Assembly (NCBI RefSeq): GCF_036323735.1
Contig: NC_086027.1
Span: forward strand, 89,722,662-89,786,661
Source of the DNA: Rattus norvegicus
Lineage: Eukaryota; Chordata; Mammalia; Rodentia; Muridae
Reading direction: 5' to 3'
Length of the DNA: 64,000 nucleotides
The number at the start of each line of letters is the position of its first letter. Positions within the stretch are counted from its first letter, which is position 1. Below the pieces are notes generated by a model, which was not told the DNA's origin, did not search any database, and saw nothing but the letters and a program-made list of their open reading frames with translations. Positions 34,720-46,702 of the stretch are shown here, in pieces. A program made the translations under genes and the position numbers.

Positions 34720-34773
34720 AAGATATATATATATATATGTATATATATGTATATATATATACATATATATATA
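34720..34773. repeat. (TA)n tract with GTA interruptions
   Basis: TATA repeats with symmetric TGTA/TACA interruptions, so much of the tract is palindromic. It sits where the A-rich tail of the adjoining minus-strand B1 would lie and probably grew from it. Confidence 0.95.
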
Positions 34774-34918
34774 AGACAGGGTATCATCATGTAGCCATAG
34801 CTAGCCTTGGACTCACTATATAAAGCTACTATCAAGGTAGCTTTGAACTTACAGAAATCTATGTTCCTCTACCTTCCAAGTCCTGGAATTAAAGGTAAAA
34901 ACCCACCATGCCCAGCGA
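34774..34918 (-). mobile_element. B1 SINE, minus strand
   Basis: Complement of B1: 'agacagggtatcatcatgta', 'gctagccttggactcactat', 'tagctttgaacttacagaaa', 'tcctggaattaaaggtaaaa' and 'ccaccatgcccag'. It is nearly full length but well diverged. Confidence 0.92.
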
Positions 34919-37900
34919 ACACATACATTTTAAAATATTAATTTTGCTTGATAGTTTTCTATGATTATATAGTCATTTTAACTTCTGATTCTGACCTCCA
35001 GGCCCCCTCCCTCCCTGGCTAGAACCCTCAGTCTCTTCAGATCCCCACCTTACTTTGACATTTGTATATAGTCCAGAAAGTTCATTGTGCATCTATTTTT
35101 AATTCCATTGTCTGTTTTGAATATGTTTGAAAGTCTTCATTTCCCTTGAGAATTCAGGACTATGTTTCTAGCATTACAGTCATAGAAGACACAAATTTTA
35201 CATTCTAATCCTAACCAGCAAACCTTTCGATTCTTAAGAAGTCCTGGGCTATGATACCTAATCTATCAAAATCAAGCCCACATATTGATCAGGTAAATTT
35301 ATCTGTTCATTTTAGAGAAATTCGAGCTGCTTCTCTGAGTTAAAAAATAGATTAGAAAAACAAAATCAGCCGAGAGACAAATCTGGGCACAAAAGCCTAA
35401 CACAATACGCTTCTACAGGGAAAATGAATGGCTGGTAACTTCGCCAGTGTGCTGACTTCTGTCATTTTCATGTTCAGTGACAAGGACCATATGCATGCCT
35501 TCACCCCATTGATTCTGGAGAGTACTGAAATGAGCAGATTGTCAGAGCTGCACCTCCCCTGGCATGCAATTGTGGCTCACCAGAGTGTCAGCCATCACTA
35601 GGAAGAACGACACACTTATTTATGCCTGAAAATGTGCTTGCTGGGCCAAAATTTCCATTCCAGCTATTTTATAGCCAGGAAATTTGAACATTAGTGTGCG
35701 TAATTGTTTTCAATTCTATTTTGGTCAAAGGGGGCTTGAATTGGGAACATGTATTTTTGAAATCTAACTTTTCATAGACATAAAAACAGAACAAAACAAA
35801 ACAAAACACACCTTTACAAGTGTTTCCCTTTAAGGCAAAAAAGCAGGAAATAAATATAATTCAAAAAATTAGTCTTCAGGACGTTTGTGTCTTCCTGTGA
35901 CCTTACCATCATTTCGTAAGAGACAAATGATGGTTGCAAAGGCATTAATTTTAGGTTACTCTCTTGTCGTGCATAGACAGTAGCATTCGGTTAGTGTTGG
36001 CTTTGTGCTTGCTTTCGCCATTACTGTTGCAGTCTTCTCCACATCCACGGTGCCATCATGAGTCCTGCTATTGTGCAGCATCTTATTTTGTCACCACGAC
36101 CTACTTTTCTCCCACACTCATTTCTAGAAAACTTTCTGCTTCCAAAAAGTGTTCTAATTATGCTACACAAGGACGACTCGGTGTGGAAATGAAATCTCCC
36201 CTCAATCTAGTGTCAGATCTCTAGATTTGTCCTGAGTTTGTGCACACTGTACCGTCATAAAAATGAAATTAATCTTTGCATTTTTAATGAGGTCACATGC
36301 TCAGCTGGTTACTTGCTGGGCAAGTTGGGTCCTCTACAGTTTGCCAACAGATTCAGTCTCTTGGGAGTCATAAACTTCAAGAATGGGGAGTGGCACACTT
36401 GTCAGGAGATCAGCAAGAGACACACCTGTGTGAGTGTGGGAGAAAGCATTCAAATTCATTAGTCCAGTTTCCAGTATGTATCATATGAGACTTGCTTGCC
36501 TTGAAAGGCAACCCTTTAATTTGGATTCTGGATATTGGTTGTTTTAATGAGTCATAAACATATTTGTGCGTATTAGGCTTCTGGGAAACAAATAAAATAC
36601 AAAGTATGTACAAGTCAGAGTGCCTTACAAAATTACATTCACCTTATGAAATAAATGAATATGCCTTTAATATTGCCCCATGCACCTTTTCAATCACCTT
36701 GCAACATAGAGAATGATTCATGGAACTCCAGACTTGCAGAGAAAACCTTGCCCCAGGAGCTTCCTCCAGGGAAGGAAAGAAATAAAAACATTCTGATCAA
36801 CAGGGTTTCTTAGAGAGAATTTGGTGACATTAATTAGGCTTTCTAAATGGATAAAATACATGACAAAACCAAACAAACGGTAATTCACTGCAATCAAACC
36901 CAATGTTTTAGTAATTGTGACAAAACAGAAACCACAAACCACAAGGCAAGGAAGTATAAATAATGTGTTTATTATGACTCTTAAGATGCAATTTCTCCTG
37001 AGAACCTACCTGATACAAAGGAAAATAAACACCAAGGTTTTAAAACACTGGGGAAATTTTATAAAATGCTAATAGGTCTATCCTTGTAGGAGAATTAAAA
37101 ATTGAGTTTATATAGATATATCTTCCTCCATGCTGGGCATGAGGATAGGTTGAAATAAATTTTTCTAAGTGATTCAATGTGACAAATATATTTAATAGCT
37201 AGTCATGTCCAATCTTTTATTGCACTAATAGTCAATAGGAGGATGAAAGAGAGAGCTCAACTTTTCTCATCACTGCCTCAAAATAAAACAGGAAGCTCCC
37301 TTCAATTTTATTTTTATTGGATTTATTTTATTTCAACAAAGGCGTTGCATTAAACGACACCCTTCTATATTTTCATTTTCCACACAGAGAAAGTTTACAT
37401 TATCCAGAGATACTCCCAAGGAACGGATCATAGAATGTGCAGCCTCTGACCACATTATCGTGGTGTCTTCTAGAAGAGTGTCACGGACCGCTGACTGTTT
37501 CCTTTTCCCCATCTGGTCTCCGCATCACTCACAGCGTGCCTCCTGCCTTCCCTGATCTTCCAGGCTGATGTATAGCCTTCCTGGGATGAGTAAAATGTCA
37601 TCATGTGTGAGCCAATGTGCTACAATATCTGAGAGAAGGGAACGGTAGAAGAAAGAGCTGTGAACTCTTTTGGCTTTGTCTTATAAACAGAAATCTGGGT
37701 ACAATGTTTTGACCTATTCTTAGAGGGATAATTATATCTTATATCAAAAAGTCAATTGTCTTCTTTTGCTTACTTGTGCGTGACCCATCCACAACTCTAG
37801 TGCTTTAATTTAATTTCATATAATTAAGGTGGAAACATACATTTATCTTTAAGTCATAAAAAGGTTTAAAAACCTTTTTTATGTGGTGAATTAAAACATT

Positions 37901-38055
37901 ACTTTTCACAATTTTGTTAACATTAAATATGTTATTGAATGAATAGTTCTGTGTTCCTCAAAGGTTTAAGAAACCATTTAGGACTGAGGACAATTGTTTA
38001 GCAATTTACCAGTCTAAGATCCTTCCAAATTCTATTCTATTCTAGACTAGAAGAA
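34919..38055. other. Mostly unique non-coding sequence
   Basis: About 3.1 kb with no named repeat. The part at about 35400-35770 is a candidate conserved non-coding block. A perfect palindrome lies at 37855-37883. Small reading frames at 35964-36613 overlap on both strands and show no family signature. Confidence 0.45.
37855..37883. repeat. Inverted repeat around aaaaaggttt
   Basis: aaaaaggttt (37858-37867) pairs with aaaccttttt (37870-37879) across 2 nt. Allowing one extra T, the pairing extends to 13 bp from cat to atg. Confidence 0.9.
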
Positions 38056-38770
38056 ACTTCTTTTTCTTTTTTAAAATAATTTATGTTTTCAGTCTCTTTA
38101 CATCTCAATCACAGCCCCCTCCCTCCTGCCTTCTCAGACTTACCCTTACAAATCCCTTCTCCCATTATATCCTGGGAGATCTAGTACTGACAAGACTAGA
38201 CATATCCTCTCCTGCCACCAAAGCAATCTTTACAGGGGGAAGGGGATCCAGTTGCAGGGAACAGACACCAAGATAGCTCCCATTCCACTTGTAATTGATT
38301 TATTTGAAGACTAAGATGCACATTGCTATAAGTGTATATGGTGTCTAGTTCTATCTCTCTCTTCATGCCCTCTGGTTGGTGGTCCAGGCTCTATGAGCCT
38401 CCATAGTCCCAGGTTAGTTGACTCTGTGGGTCTTCTTGTGGTGTCTTCGATCCCTCCAGCTTGTTCACTTCTGTCTCCCACTCTTCCCCATGACTCTCCA
38501 AGCTTGGCCTGATGGTTGTCTGTGGGTCTCTACATCTGCCTTCATCCACTGCTAGGTGAAACCTGTCAGCAGACAGCTATGCTAGGTTCATGTCTTCAAG
38601 CATAGCAGGGTATCATGGATAGTGTTGGGTTTGCTACCTTACATGGGATAAGTCTTGAGTTGAGGCAGTCATTGGTTGAAAGTTGCCTGAGTCTCTGATC
38701 CAACTTTCTTCTTGCACATCTTTGTAGGCAAGGCTGGCCAAATGAGATATCCCCACTGGTACAATCACGG
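38056..38770 (-). mobile_element. Lx-type LINE-1 3' UTR, old copy
   Basis: Complement of the Lx 3' UTR: 'ttcagtctctttacatctca', C-rich 'acagccccctccctcctgcc', 'ccctctggttggtggtccag', 'gcctgatggttgtctgtggg' and 'tgctaggttcatgtcttcaa'. It follows the same block order as 12287-13470 but is more diverged and lacks the 11-bp minisatellite. Confidence 0.8.
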
Positions 38771-39314
38771 AGCAAATGTCAATTAGTTTGTCTTGATGCC
38801 TGATTTATCAGCTATAATCTACAGTTAGCATCATGGTCAATCCTAAGAATCTATATGTGTTTTTGATCTCAGAAGCACTCCCGTGCATGCATACATGCAT
38901 GCACAACCCCCCTAACAAACATTAAAAAATATACTGGTAAAATTTTGATCTTTATTTTAGGCAATTTTTTAGAGTCATTTCGTAATTCTGACTCAAGCTA
39001 TGAAATTTTAAATTTCTGTTGTCTTGAACCGCTGTACTGTGTATTATAGTTTGTTACACTAGCAGTAGAAAATGAATACTAAATCAGAAGCAACAGACAA
39101 GACCACCATGCTAAACAAGTATATCGTAGGACTAGCACTAGATGGATATAATACTAAGGATGAAGTTAAAATGTGTGTAAAATACATTAAATGCATCAAA
39201 CACATGGCCACCATTGCAGACAGATAGACAAAGAAATGGCAAAAGCAAAACAAATTAAACCAAAAATAGGATAGAATAAGAAACTCCACTTGCCGGTTAT
39301 AAGCAATGCTTTTC
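38771..39314. other. Unassigned sequence
   Basis: No gene or named repeat. A short palindromic tgcatgcatacatgcatgca run lies at about 38886-38905. Confidence 0.5.
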
Positions 39315-39645
39315 ATCCATTAAAGACTGAACACCAACTGTGTGTCAGGCGCAGTGGCTTTTGACTGGGAATGAAAGAGACAAAAATCACTGTCCTTCTG
39401 GTCCTCAAAGTTACCTCTGAGTATACAGACTGGGGTTGGGAGTGTGGGGAATAGAGCCGAAGAGCCAGAAAGTAAACAAAATCACAGACAAGGAACAAGA
39501 GGGAGCAATACTAGGGGAGGGGACAGTGAGTGTCAGCGGAGGGCAAGGACGAGGACCTCGGGTAGCCAGGGAAGGTCTTAGTAAACAGAAAAAAAGGGAA
39601 CAAATGGCAGGTGGTCCGAGCTCAACCTCAGACAGAGGAAGACCT
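39315..39645 (-). mobile_element. LINE L2 fragment, minus strand
   Basis: Complement of the L2 3' region: 'caactgtgtgtcaggcgcag', then 'aaaaatcactgtccttctgg', then 'agaaagtaaacaaaatcaca' and 'tagccagggaaggtcttag'. It is ancient and gapped. Confidence 0.55.
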
Positions 39646-39789
39646 TGAGAGGAACACCCAGCACACCCGTGTCCTTTAGAGTTGAGGTGGGCTCCCTGTT
39701 TGAGTCTAGACCCATTTGGTCAATGTTCCACTAGGTTTTGCACAGAAACTTCCCCAGGAGTCACTATCGGTATTACACGTTGATCAGGG

Positions 39790-39985
39790 GCTGCCGAGAT
39801 GGCTTAGTGGGTAAACGTGCCTCCTGACCTTCAGGCGCCTCCTGAACCCATATGGTAGAAGGGGTGAACTGAGTCCCAAGAGCTGTCTCCTCTGACCTTC
39901 TGGTGGATGTTGTGACACCTATACGCACAGCCCTGAGACAAAATAAATAAATAAAATGTAAAATAAAAATAAAAGAAACTCCACT
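39790..39985 (+). mobile_element. tRNA-derived SINE of the B2/B3 group
   Basis: The head 'ggggctgccgagatggctta' with 'gtgggtaaacgtgcctcc' is a decayed pol III A-box region. 'acccatatggtagaaggggt' and 'ctgtctcctctgaccttctg' follow, ending in AAATAAATAAATAAAATG. A second copy of this family lies at 58495-58690. Confidence 0.8.
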
Positions 39986-40224
39986 TGCCATAAAAACAGA
40001 AAAAGACTTCGGCTTGTTTCTACATTGATAGATGCACTTTCATCATCAAAGAATAACAGCTCAATAATCACGCAAGCAGAAAATATTTGCTTCTGATTGT
40101 CCATATCATTATTAATTAGTTAATTGCCATAGGCCCAGCTTTACTCTCCAAAGTGTACACTGTAACTTAAGAAAGGAGAATTTTTTTTCAAAATTAGTGA
40201 GAAAATGTAGGACAAAGAGTTCAT

Positions 40225-40565
40225 GAGCGTCTTTGCCTAGTAATGCTTTTAATGGTGGAGAAAGGGGTTCATGAGCCCCACCTCTATCTGAGGAGCCATT
40301 TACAGTTGAATACTTTTGTGAGTGATAGTTTATTCTTTACAGATATAGCCCCCTTTAGTTTGACCACTGTCTAATGGAAGGCCCATGACTCAGGTGTATA
40401 TGATCAACACAAATTGGACTAGATGGATTATGTTTTAAAAATATATCAAACAAACTGAAGATGAGGGGCAGAGAAGAAAGGGTGGACTTGGGAGATGGGA
40501 GAAGAATGGGGATAAATTTATCAGATTTAATAAAATATTTTATAAACATATCTGATAAAATTAAA
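40225..40565 (+). mobile_element. Lx-type LINE-1 3' UTR
   Basis: Plus-strand Lx 3' UTR: 'ggttcatgagccccacctct' with 'atctgaggagcc', 'ctaatggaaggcccatgact', 'acacaaattggactagatgg' with 'attatgtttt', a GGGA-rich purine stretch (40455-40510), and an A/T-rich end near 40565. Confidence 0.75.
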
Positions 40566-40840
40566 ACAATGAAAACTGTCAAAACAAAATAATGTATAGT
40601 CTCATACTGAAAGACACAAAAGTGAATAGTTAAAATGTGTACAGGAAAAGGAATAAAGGAGAGGGACACAAGCTAGAGACAGCCCAAGCCTCTAGGGGAG
40701 AAGGATGAATAATACAAGATATATAATGTAGGCTGGTGAGCTGACTCTCAGGACGCCTGGGAAGGGGAATATGGGACACAGAAGAGAGTTGGGTGGGTGG
40801 GTATGCTTGGCAAGAGGTTCTCTCAGTGGATACAATTGTA

Positions 40841-41170
40841 ATAGTTGCTATTGATTGTCAACTTGAGAGGAGCTGCAATCACCTTGGAGACGAGCATCTG
40901 AAGGATGGCCCAGATCAGATTCATTGATGTGAAGAACTACCTTCAATGTGGACAGTCCCATTCTATGGTCTGGGGTGGAGGATTTGAACTGAACACTAGC
41001 CTCTATCTCTTTCTGTTTCCTCAGTATGGTCACAAAGTGACCAACCATTTATGTTATTTTTATGAATTCCATTTCTGCAGAGAGCAAACCATGATCCAAA
41101 ATAACCCATTCCTTCCCTTGGCTGATTTTGTCAGGTGTTTTTGTGCCAAGAATGAAAATAGCAGCCATAG
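40841..41170 (+). mobile_element. MaLR-like LTR
   Basis: 'ctattgattgtcaacttgag' at 40849-40868 is the usual start block of this rodent LTR group. The 3' block 'gcaaaccatgatccaaaata' with 'cattccttcccttggctgat' and 'tttgtcaggtgtttttgtgc' closes it. The middle is poorly conserved. Confidence 0.65.
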
Positions 41171-41925
41171 CCTTTCCTTCCTTAAGGTAAGGCGAATACT
41201 GTGAACACAGTGCCTCTTTCCCATTTCATCTCTGGTCACAATCTTTAATGAAGCATAGTGACATTAGAGGTAATGGTCAGTATCGGGACAAAGTAGGACA
41301 TAGAGTTCACATCGAGGCTCACAAAAAGTAAAGAACCAGCTCATTACGTTGTGTGAGGTCTTTGACAACTTTGTAGAGAAGGAATGATGAATCATCAGTG
41401 TTTATAAGGTGTAGTGACTCTTCTCCTCTGGGCTACAACAGGTCAGAGGTAAACACTGTTCTCTGAGTGACACATTGCTTGGGTGTCAATTTTTCACTCG
41501 ATTTCCTGGCATTTATGTAATTTTTAACTATTTAAAGTAAATGTCTATATAGAAAATGAGTGCTCTTGCTTTTTTTTTAAATTTAAGTTTTATTTAACAT
41601 ACTTACTCTTTCATAGTGACACATCACTATGAGAATGATTTGCATAATGTATTATGCTAGCCTAGCACAACCGTTGTCACCTCAAATGTTTATCTCTCCC
41701 TTGTGATGGGAACATTAAAAACCATTTACAATGTTGAGAGAGTGAGATCTTGGAACACTTAGTCATAAATGGGATGTCTTCATCTAGTCCCTCATTTCAG
41801 AGTTCATGAAACTGTGGGGAAGTGGAGGCAGAGAGACTGTAAGAGCCAATGGGACAGATGACAGCATGAAAACAGTACCTGCTGGACCTCTGAAAAAAGT
41901 AAGATATAATACACATAGAAGTTCT
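41171..41925. other. Unassigned, with a possible MIR fragment
   Basis: At about 41775-41900 the text 'tcatgaaactgtggggaagt' with 'ggaggcagagagactgtaag' resembles a minus-strand MIR. The remainder is unassigned. Confidence 0.4.
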
Positions 41926-42264
41926 TAGAGACTTGTAGCAGGCACAAGACCTTCACCGTTCCAGGTTAGGAGTCTCAGTGCTGAGGGGATAAAGTGAACA
42001 CAGCTCCCATCCCTAACTAAGCAGATGTCTCCAACTGGCAAACACTTGCACAAGAAAAATTGGCTTTCTCCAGTGGAGCTTCACTGTGAGTACAACCCAT
42101 AGTTAAGGGGAGGTCTCATGCCCAGCAGTAAATGGCCAACAGGAAAAAAATCCAATGACTTCTTTGAGGATTATTTGTCTCTTGTTTCCTTCTTTGGGTA
42201 TTTTTAAAACTATCACTGGTCTTCTCTTTGTGTATTATGGTTTCTGATTTTGTGTTTTGATGGG

Positions 42265-42308
<44 letters not shown>

Positions 42309-42545
42309 ACACATTTGAGTGTTCATGCTTGTATGTGCATGCATGTGTGTGTTTCTTGTGCTTTTTTCTTTGTTTTCTTTTTTACTCTTTTTTTATTTCT
42401 ATTTTTATTTGCTTGTTTGTTTTCTAAAGACAGCAAAGGTGTGGAGTACATTGTGTGGAAAATTTGGAGGACATAGAAGGACCAAAGAGAGGGGGAATCA
42501 CAATCAGAATATACTGTATAAAAATTAACTTCAATAAAAACCTAA
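41926..42545 (+). mobile_element. Lx-type LINE-1 3' UTR
   Basis: Plus strand: 'gcaggcacaagaccttcacc', 'gagtctcagtgctgagggga', 'gctttctccagtggagcttc', 'catgcccagcagtaaatggc', 'ttatggtttctgattttgtg', the GT microsatellite (42268-42307), a T-rich block, and the end 'caatcagaatatactgtata' followed by 'cttcaataaaaacc', which contains AATAAA. It is a fairly complete 3' UTR of an old element. Confidence 0.82.
42268..42307. repeat. (GT)n microsatellite inside the Lx 3' UTR
   Basis: About 38 bp of perfect GT followed by TACACACA. Confidence 0.97.
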
Positions 42546-42894
42546 AAATCATGATTTGAAATATATTTCGCACTATTGTTAGGAATGCTCTTGATTATTT
42601 AAATCAAATTTCCAAATTGAAACAGTTACCTTTGTGTGTTAATTACTTTTTGAAGGCATATGGTAAATTTATTTATTTCCAAATCATCCTTTTACACGAT
42701 GTAATTTTCTAAGTATGCTAAGTATGCAGTTAGAATGATAAACGGGATTACCTTTTATATAATAAACAGAAATTTTTATGTATAAAATACATTTTTTCAT
42801 TCCATTTAGATTAAGTCCATTCATCTCATTTTTTCCTATTTGTTATAAATATAATTCTACTTACTTCGGAGATAGTTTTTATTTTTAATTATTA
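42546..42894. other. Unassigned AT-rich sequence
   Basis: No gene or repeat recognised. The direct repeat ctaagtatg occurs twice near 42710-42728. Confidence 0.5.
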
Positions 42895-43105
42895 ATTATC
42901 TGTACCCTGTGTGCTTGTATGAAGCATGTGCACACTATTGCAGCTACCTGCCAAGGTCAGAAGAGAGCAGTAGATATTTTGGAGCTAGAAATATAGGCTG
43001 TGAAGCATCTGCATGGTTACTAGGAACTGAACCAGGTCTTCTAGTGCCTGCTATTAATCACAGGACTATTTCTTTAGCATCTCTTCAGAGTTCCCCGTAC
43101 AGATC
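42895..43105 (-). mobile_element. B3 SINE, minus strand
   Basis: Complement of B3: 'attgcagctacctgccaagg', 'ttactaggaactgaaccagg' with 'tcttctagtgcctgc', and 'caggactatttctttagcat' leading to the head at about 43100. The copy is old and diverged. Confidence 0.75.
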
Positions 43106-43227
43106 TACATGATCTGAAACTGCTGTTAGGTAAAGGTGTGAGAATGTGACATTAGGCCTGTGTAAGTATTACACTATTTCCTGGGAATAGGGAGAGTTCC
43201 AAGGAACTGTTAGCTTTTAAATTACAG

Positions 43228-43445
43228 TTGTGTGCATGTACATGTGTGTGTGCATGTGTGTGTGTGTGCGTGTGTGTGTGTGTGCGTGTGTGCGTGCATG
43301 TATATATCTGTGCATGTGTGTGCATGTACGTGTGTGCATGCATGTGTGTGTGTGCGTGTGTGTGTGTTTGTGTGTGTGTTTGTGTGTGTGTTTGTGTGTG
43401 TGTTTGTGTGTGTGTGTTTGTGTGTGTGTTCATGCACACACATGC
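43228..43445. repeat. Complex (GT)n tract with 12-bp sub-repeats
   Basis: GT repeats with CATG and CGTG interruptions. From 43367 to about 43430 the unit tttgtgtgtgtg recurs with a 12-bp period, with one 14-bp step. Cys-Val and His-Thr reading frames of up to 181 residues across the tract are artefacts. Confidence 0.97.
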
Positions 43446-46010
43446 ACCCTGTGTACATGTACATATAAGGGTCAGAGATACTTGGGCATTTTATAGTACT
43501 TTTTTTATAATTTGATATAAATGTTGATTTGGCAAAGAAAGCACTGTAAATCCACATATTAAAATTTACAAAGCTGGGGCTGTGAGTGAGAACATGTGAG
43601 TGCACATAATTAATGGGAGATTTAAGATCAGCGACCCTTTCAGGTATTTTGCAAAAGAAGAGCTTCATTTTAAGCAGCCTTTGGGGAGAGAAAGAAATTT
43701 GAAAAGAGATGGCGCATCTTTCTAGATACTCATGAGGCATCCTTGTTGAGAGAGGAAGAAATTGCATGCATATTAACTACAATATTCAGAAAATACAGGG
43801 AGATTTTTTTCCTCGAGACCTTGATTATAAAAGAATGATGGGTGCCACTCTGACGTGCTTTTAACTACTCCAGAGGACTCGTCTACTTGGCCGAGATGCT
43901 AGAATGAAAGACCCTTATCTCAGTGATTTAATCAGGTCTGGGATGGTTATCAAATATAATATTTCAAAGATCTCTGGAGTGGTAGAAAATCAGTAGTGAC
44001 AAGTCATCCCCCGGGATCCATGCTGAGGCGATGGTGAGGATAGTGGAGGTGAATATGATAACCATGAATTAAGCCCTACAATTTGTTGATGAATAATTGG
44101 TTGAGAAGTAGGTCACAAGACCTTTGTCACAACCCAGGCTTTTTAGTAACTCGAGGGGATGAATTCATTTAAAATAACTAAAGTCAGTCTGTCTATATGG
44201 CTTTGCATTTTCCCACTGAATAATCTAGAATTAGTCATCCTAAACCTGCCATTAATATTATTGCTCCAACTATAGGTAGACTATTTTTATAAAGAACATT
44301 GGGTCATGAAAATCCAGACTTGAACCCAACAGCCAAATTTACTAAATTATAACTTGTGTATGGTTTACAAGAAAGAAATTGGAGAGCTGTATGTATTCCT
44401 ATGAGGAGAAAATATGATTATCTCATTATCAAATCTCTGCTCAGATCATCTTAGGTCACCTAGCATCAGGACATTCACAGGTCTCCTGTAAAACTGACCA
44501 AACAAACATTTGGAGCACAGTTTAGCTGTGCAGTGAAGATTAGCTTTACTGATGCTGCCAGGTATGGAGGGGAACTCCATTTTCACTTCTAAAATGCCCA
44601 CTTCCTAGTTTTCTGGAGTTTAGCTGGAGTTCTTGTCAGTCTTAATTGTGTGACATTGAGAGTACCAGTGGGTGCTTTCAAATATGCTTCTCCTAAATGC
44701 ACTGTCAGTCATAATTCAGAATATAGAACACACTGTTCATATATATATACACATATATAATATACACACATATTTATATATACATACACGCACACACACA
44801 CATATATTCAGTGTGCAGCTGGTAAATATATGTTCATGTTGTTTGAGAGAGGTTAATCTTTCAAGTGGGGGACATTCTGTTATTTTTTTTTCTGTTTCAC
44901 ATTATTTAGCTTCTTTTTTAACTTAGGAAGCCATTTCAGACAATCATATTTTGAAGTACAAAATGAGGCTGTGGTGCTCAGTGATACAAAGGTCTATAAA
45001 ACAGTTTGCATTTATTTAATTTTTATTTGGCCAGGTTGGTTTTGCTCCAGGAAAGGAGTTACCTCATCAAAGTGTCAGTGCCACAGTATGCTGAAGGTCC
45101 TTTTACACAGTCTGAGTTTTGATAAACTAAGCTAATCTTAGCCTTGTGAGGTAGGCACAGTGCAAAATACTTTCACCGGTCAGGTTTCTTTTCCTCGTAT
45201 AAATATGATCTCTGCTGAAAATGAATGGTTGCCAAAATGCAATGCTGTAAATAACAAATAGTATTATATCTATATTCATAATTACATATTAATATAGGTA
45301 ATTATGAAAAGTGAAACTTAACTCTTTCACAGTTTCCCTAGAAAGTTTTTGCTTCTTTTATCCCCATTTTATCTAAAAGATGCAATTTTTAAATAGGTGC
45401 ACTCACGCCTGCCATTTAAAGCATGCTTTCTGATGTTGATCTCTTGTCCTGTCTCTGTCCTTATGATTGATAGGCAAACCAAACTGAAGTGGTATTTAAA
45501 TTGCTCCATTGCATTCAAGAATCTCTCCGGAGTCTCACATCCAATGAATAGAGGAGAACCGTGGAAGGTTGGCTTCTCTGCATGACCCAGCTTCCTGATC
45601 TTCCCTTTACTTCTAGATGGGGTGTAAGTGTCATTACTCCACCTTTGATAAAGTTGGGATCCTCTGGATACACGGTCAAGGTCAAATGCAGATTGCAATT
45701 CAGCCAGTCTTGGGAGCTGCCCAAGAGTCCCCATCCTGATTAGTTCCTAGTGTTGCTTGTGCTGCATTATGGAGCAAGACACTGTATCAGCCTCAACCAA
45801 GAGAAAAATATCTTGATTGCCCCCACACTCTTTAACAAAACTGCCAGGGTTATCATGGTAATATTTGCAAAATTCCTTTTAGCAGTCTCTAAGAAGGTTT
45901 GCACTATAGCAGGCGAGAATCAGGCTCCGCCACCATGCTCTTCCTTGTCATTTACTCATTTTCAGGCAGTTTCTTATTGAATCATTGAATTGTGATTAGG
46001 TTAGATTGAG
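43446..46010. other. Mostly unique non-coding sequence
   Basis: About 2.5 kb. The part at about 43800-44160 and the part at 45370-45960 are balanced in composition and low in stop codons. A 121-residue minus-strand frame (45369-45734) overlaps several frames on the other strand. No domain is recognised. TCAAGGTCA, a monomeric nuclear-receptor-type site, lies at 45676-45684. Conserved non-coding DNA is the more likely explanation. An AT-rich stretch with TATA runs lies at 44735-44800. Confidence 0.4.
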
Positions 46011-46049
46011 CCGTCATCCTCGTCATCATCGTCATCATCATCATCATCA
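46011..46049. repeat. (TCA)n / (TCG) trinucleotide run
   Basis: About a dozen TCA units with TCG and CTC variants. Confidence 0.95.
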
Positions 46050-46200
46050 GTTTACTGAGTACTTATGAGCTGTGGACTAGATGAGGTACTTTACATTGAT
46101 TTCACCTCTACAGTAATTTCATGTTGTAAATTGAAACGTTGTAAAGGTTAAATTCTAGAAATGCCTATAATTCTAAGTGACACATAAAAAATTTTCATAC
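46050..46200 (-). mobile_element. MIR SINE fragment, minus strand
   Basis: Complement of MIR: 'ttactgagtacttatgagct' and 'gtggactagatgaggtactt' with 'tacattgatttcac', followed by 'cagtaatttcatgttgtaaa'. This follows the MIR pattern 'actgagcacttactatgtgc ... gctttacat'. Confidence 0.6.
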
Positions 46201-46702
46201 TCAGAAGAAATAAGCTAAACTTATAATTATAAAATCAAGAGGCTATACAGATAATTTTCAGGGTGTGGATAGCAGGTAAATTACAGAAAGGTCAGATTAG
46301 ACTGCACCCTTTGTTGTTTAATTTGGTAAAATATGAAAGTGTGTTGAGCCTTAGTTAGGGTCTGAATTGGTAGGGAACAAAGACCAGATCTTGATGAAGT
46401 TCATCTCTGAGAATTACATGAGAGAATTCTACAATAATGTAGCATTTTGATGAAGAGAAACTCAGCCACCAATGTCGTAGTTAGGTTAGCAAGAAAATTA
46501 GCATGCTATAGTACCCTCTGGCCCCTCCCCTGTGTACTAGTCCATTTGATGTATGACAGAAGTAAGGCTCTCTCTCACTCTCTCACTTCCTCTCCTTCAA
46601 GTTTTGAACAAAGCATTATAGCCCAGGCTCTTAGGTTTCTGTGCAGAATGTCAGCTCTGCCTCTTTGGGTCTGCTTTGACTTGACAAAGGAATCAGTCAT
46701 AT
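46201..46702. other. Unassigned sequence
   Basis: No named repeat. A 124-residue frame starting at 46447 runs into the neighbouring LTR and has no domain. Confidence 0.5.

Noticed and set aside
36297..36488. A possible zinc-finger-like CECGRKHS stretch
   Set aside because: Only one partial finger-like motif, no paired histidines at the right spacing and no tandem fingers. A chance match.
43222..43767. 181-residue minus-strand frame rich in His-Thr
   Set aside because: It is the translation of the GT/CA microsatellite plus flanking sequence.
45369..45734. 121-residue minus-strand frame as a gene
   Set aside because: No recognisable domain, overlapping frames on the other strand, and no promoter or splice context. 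Left as a point to check.
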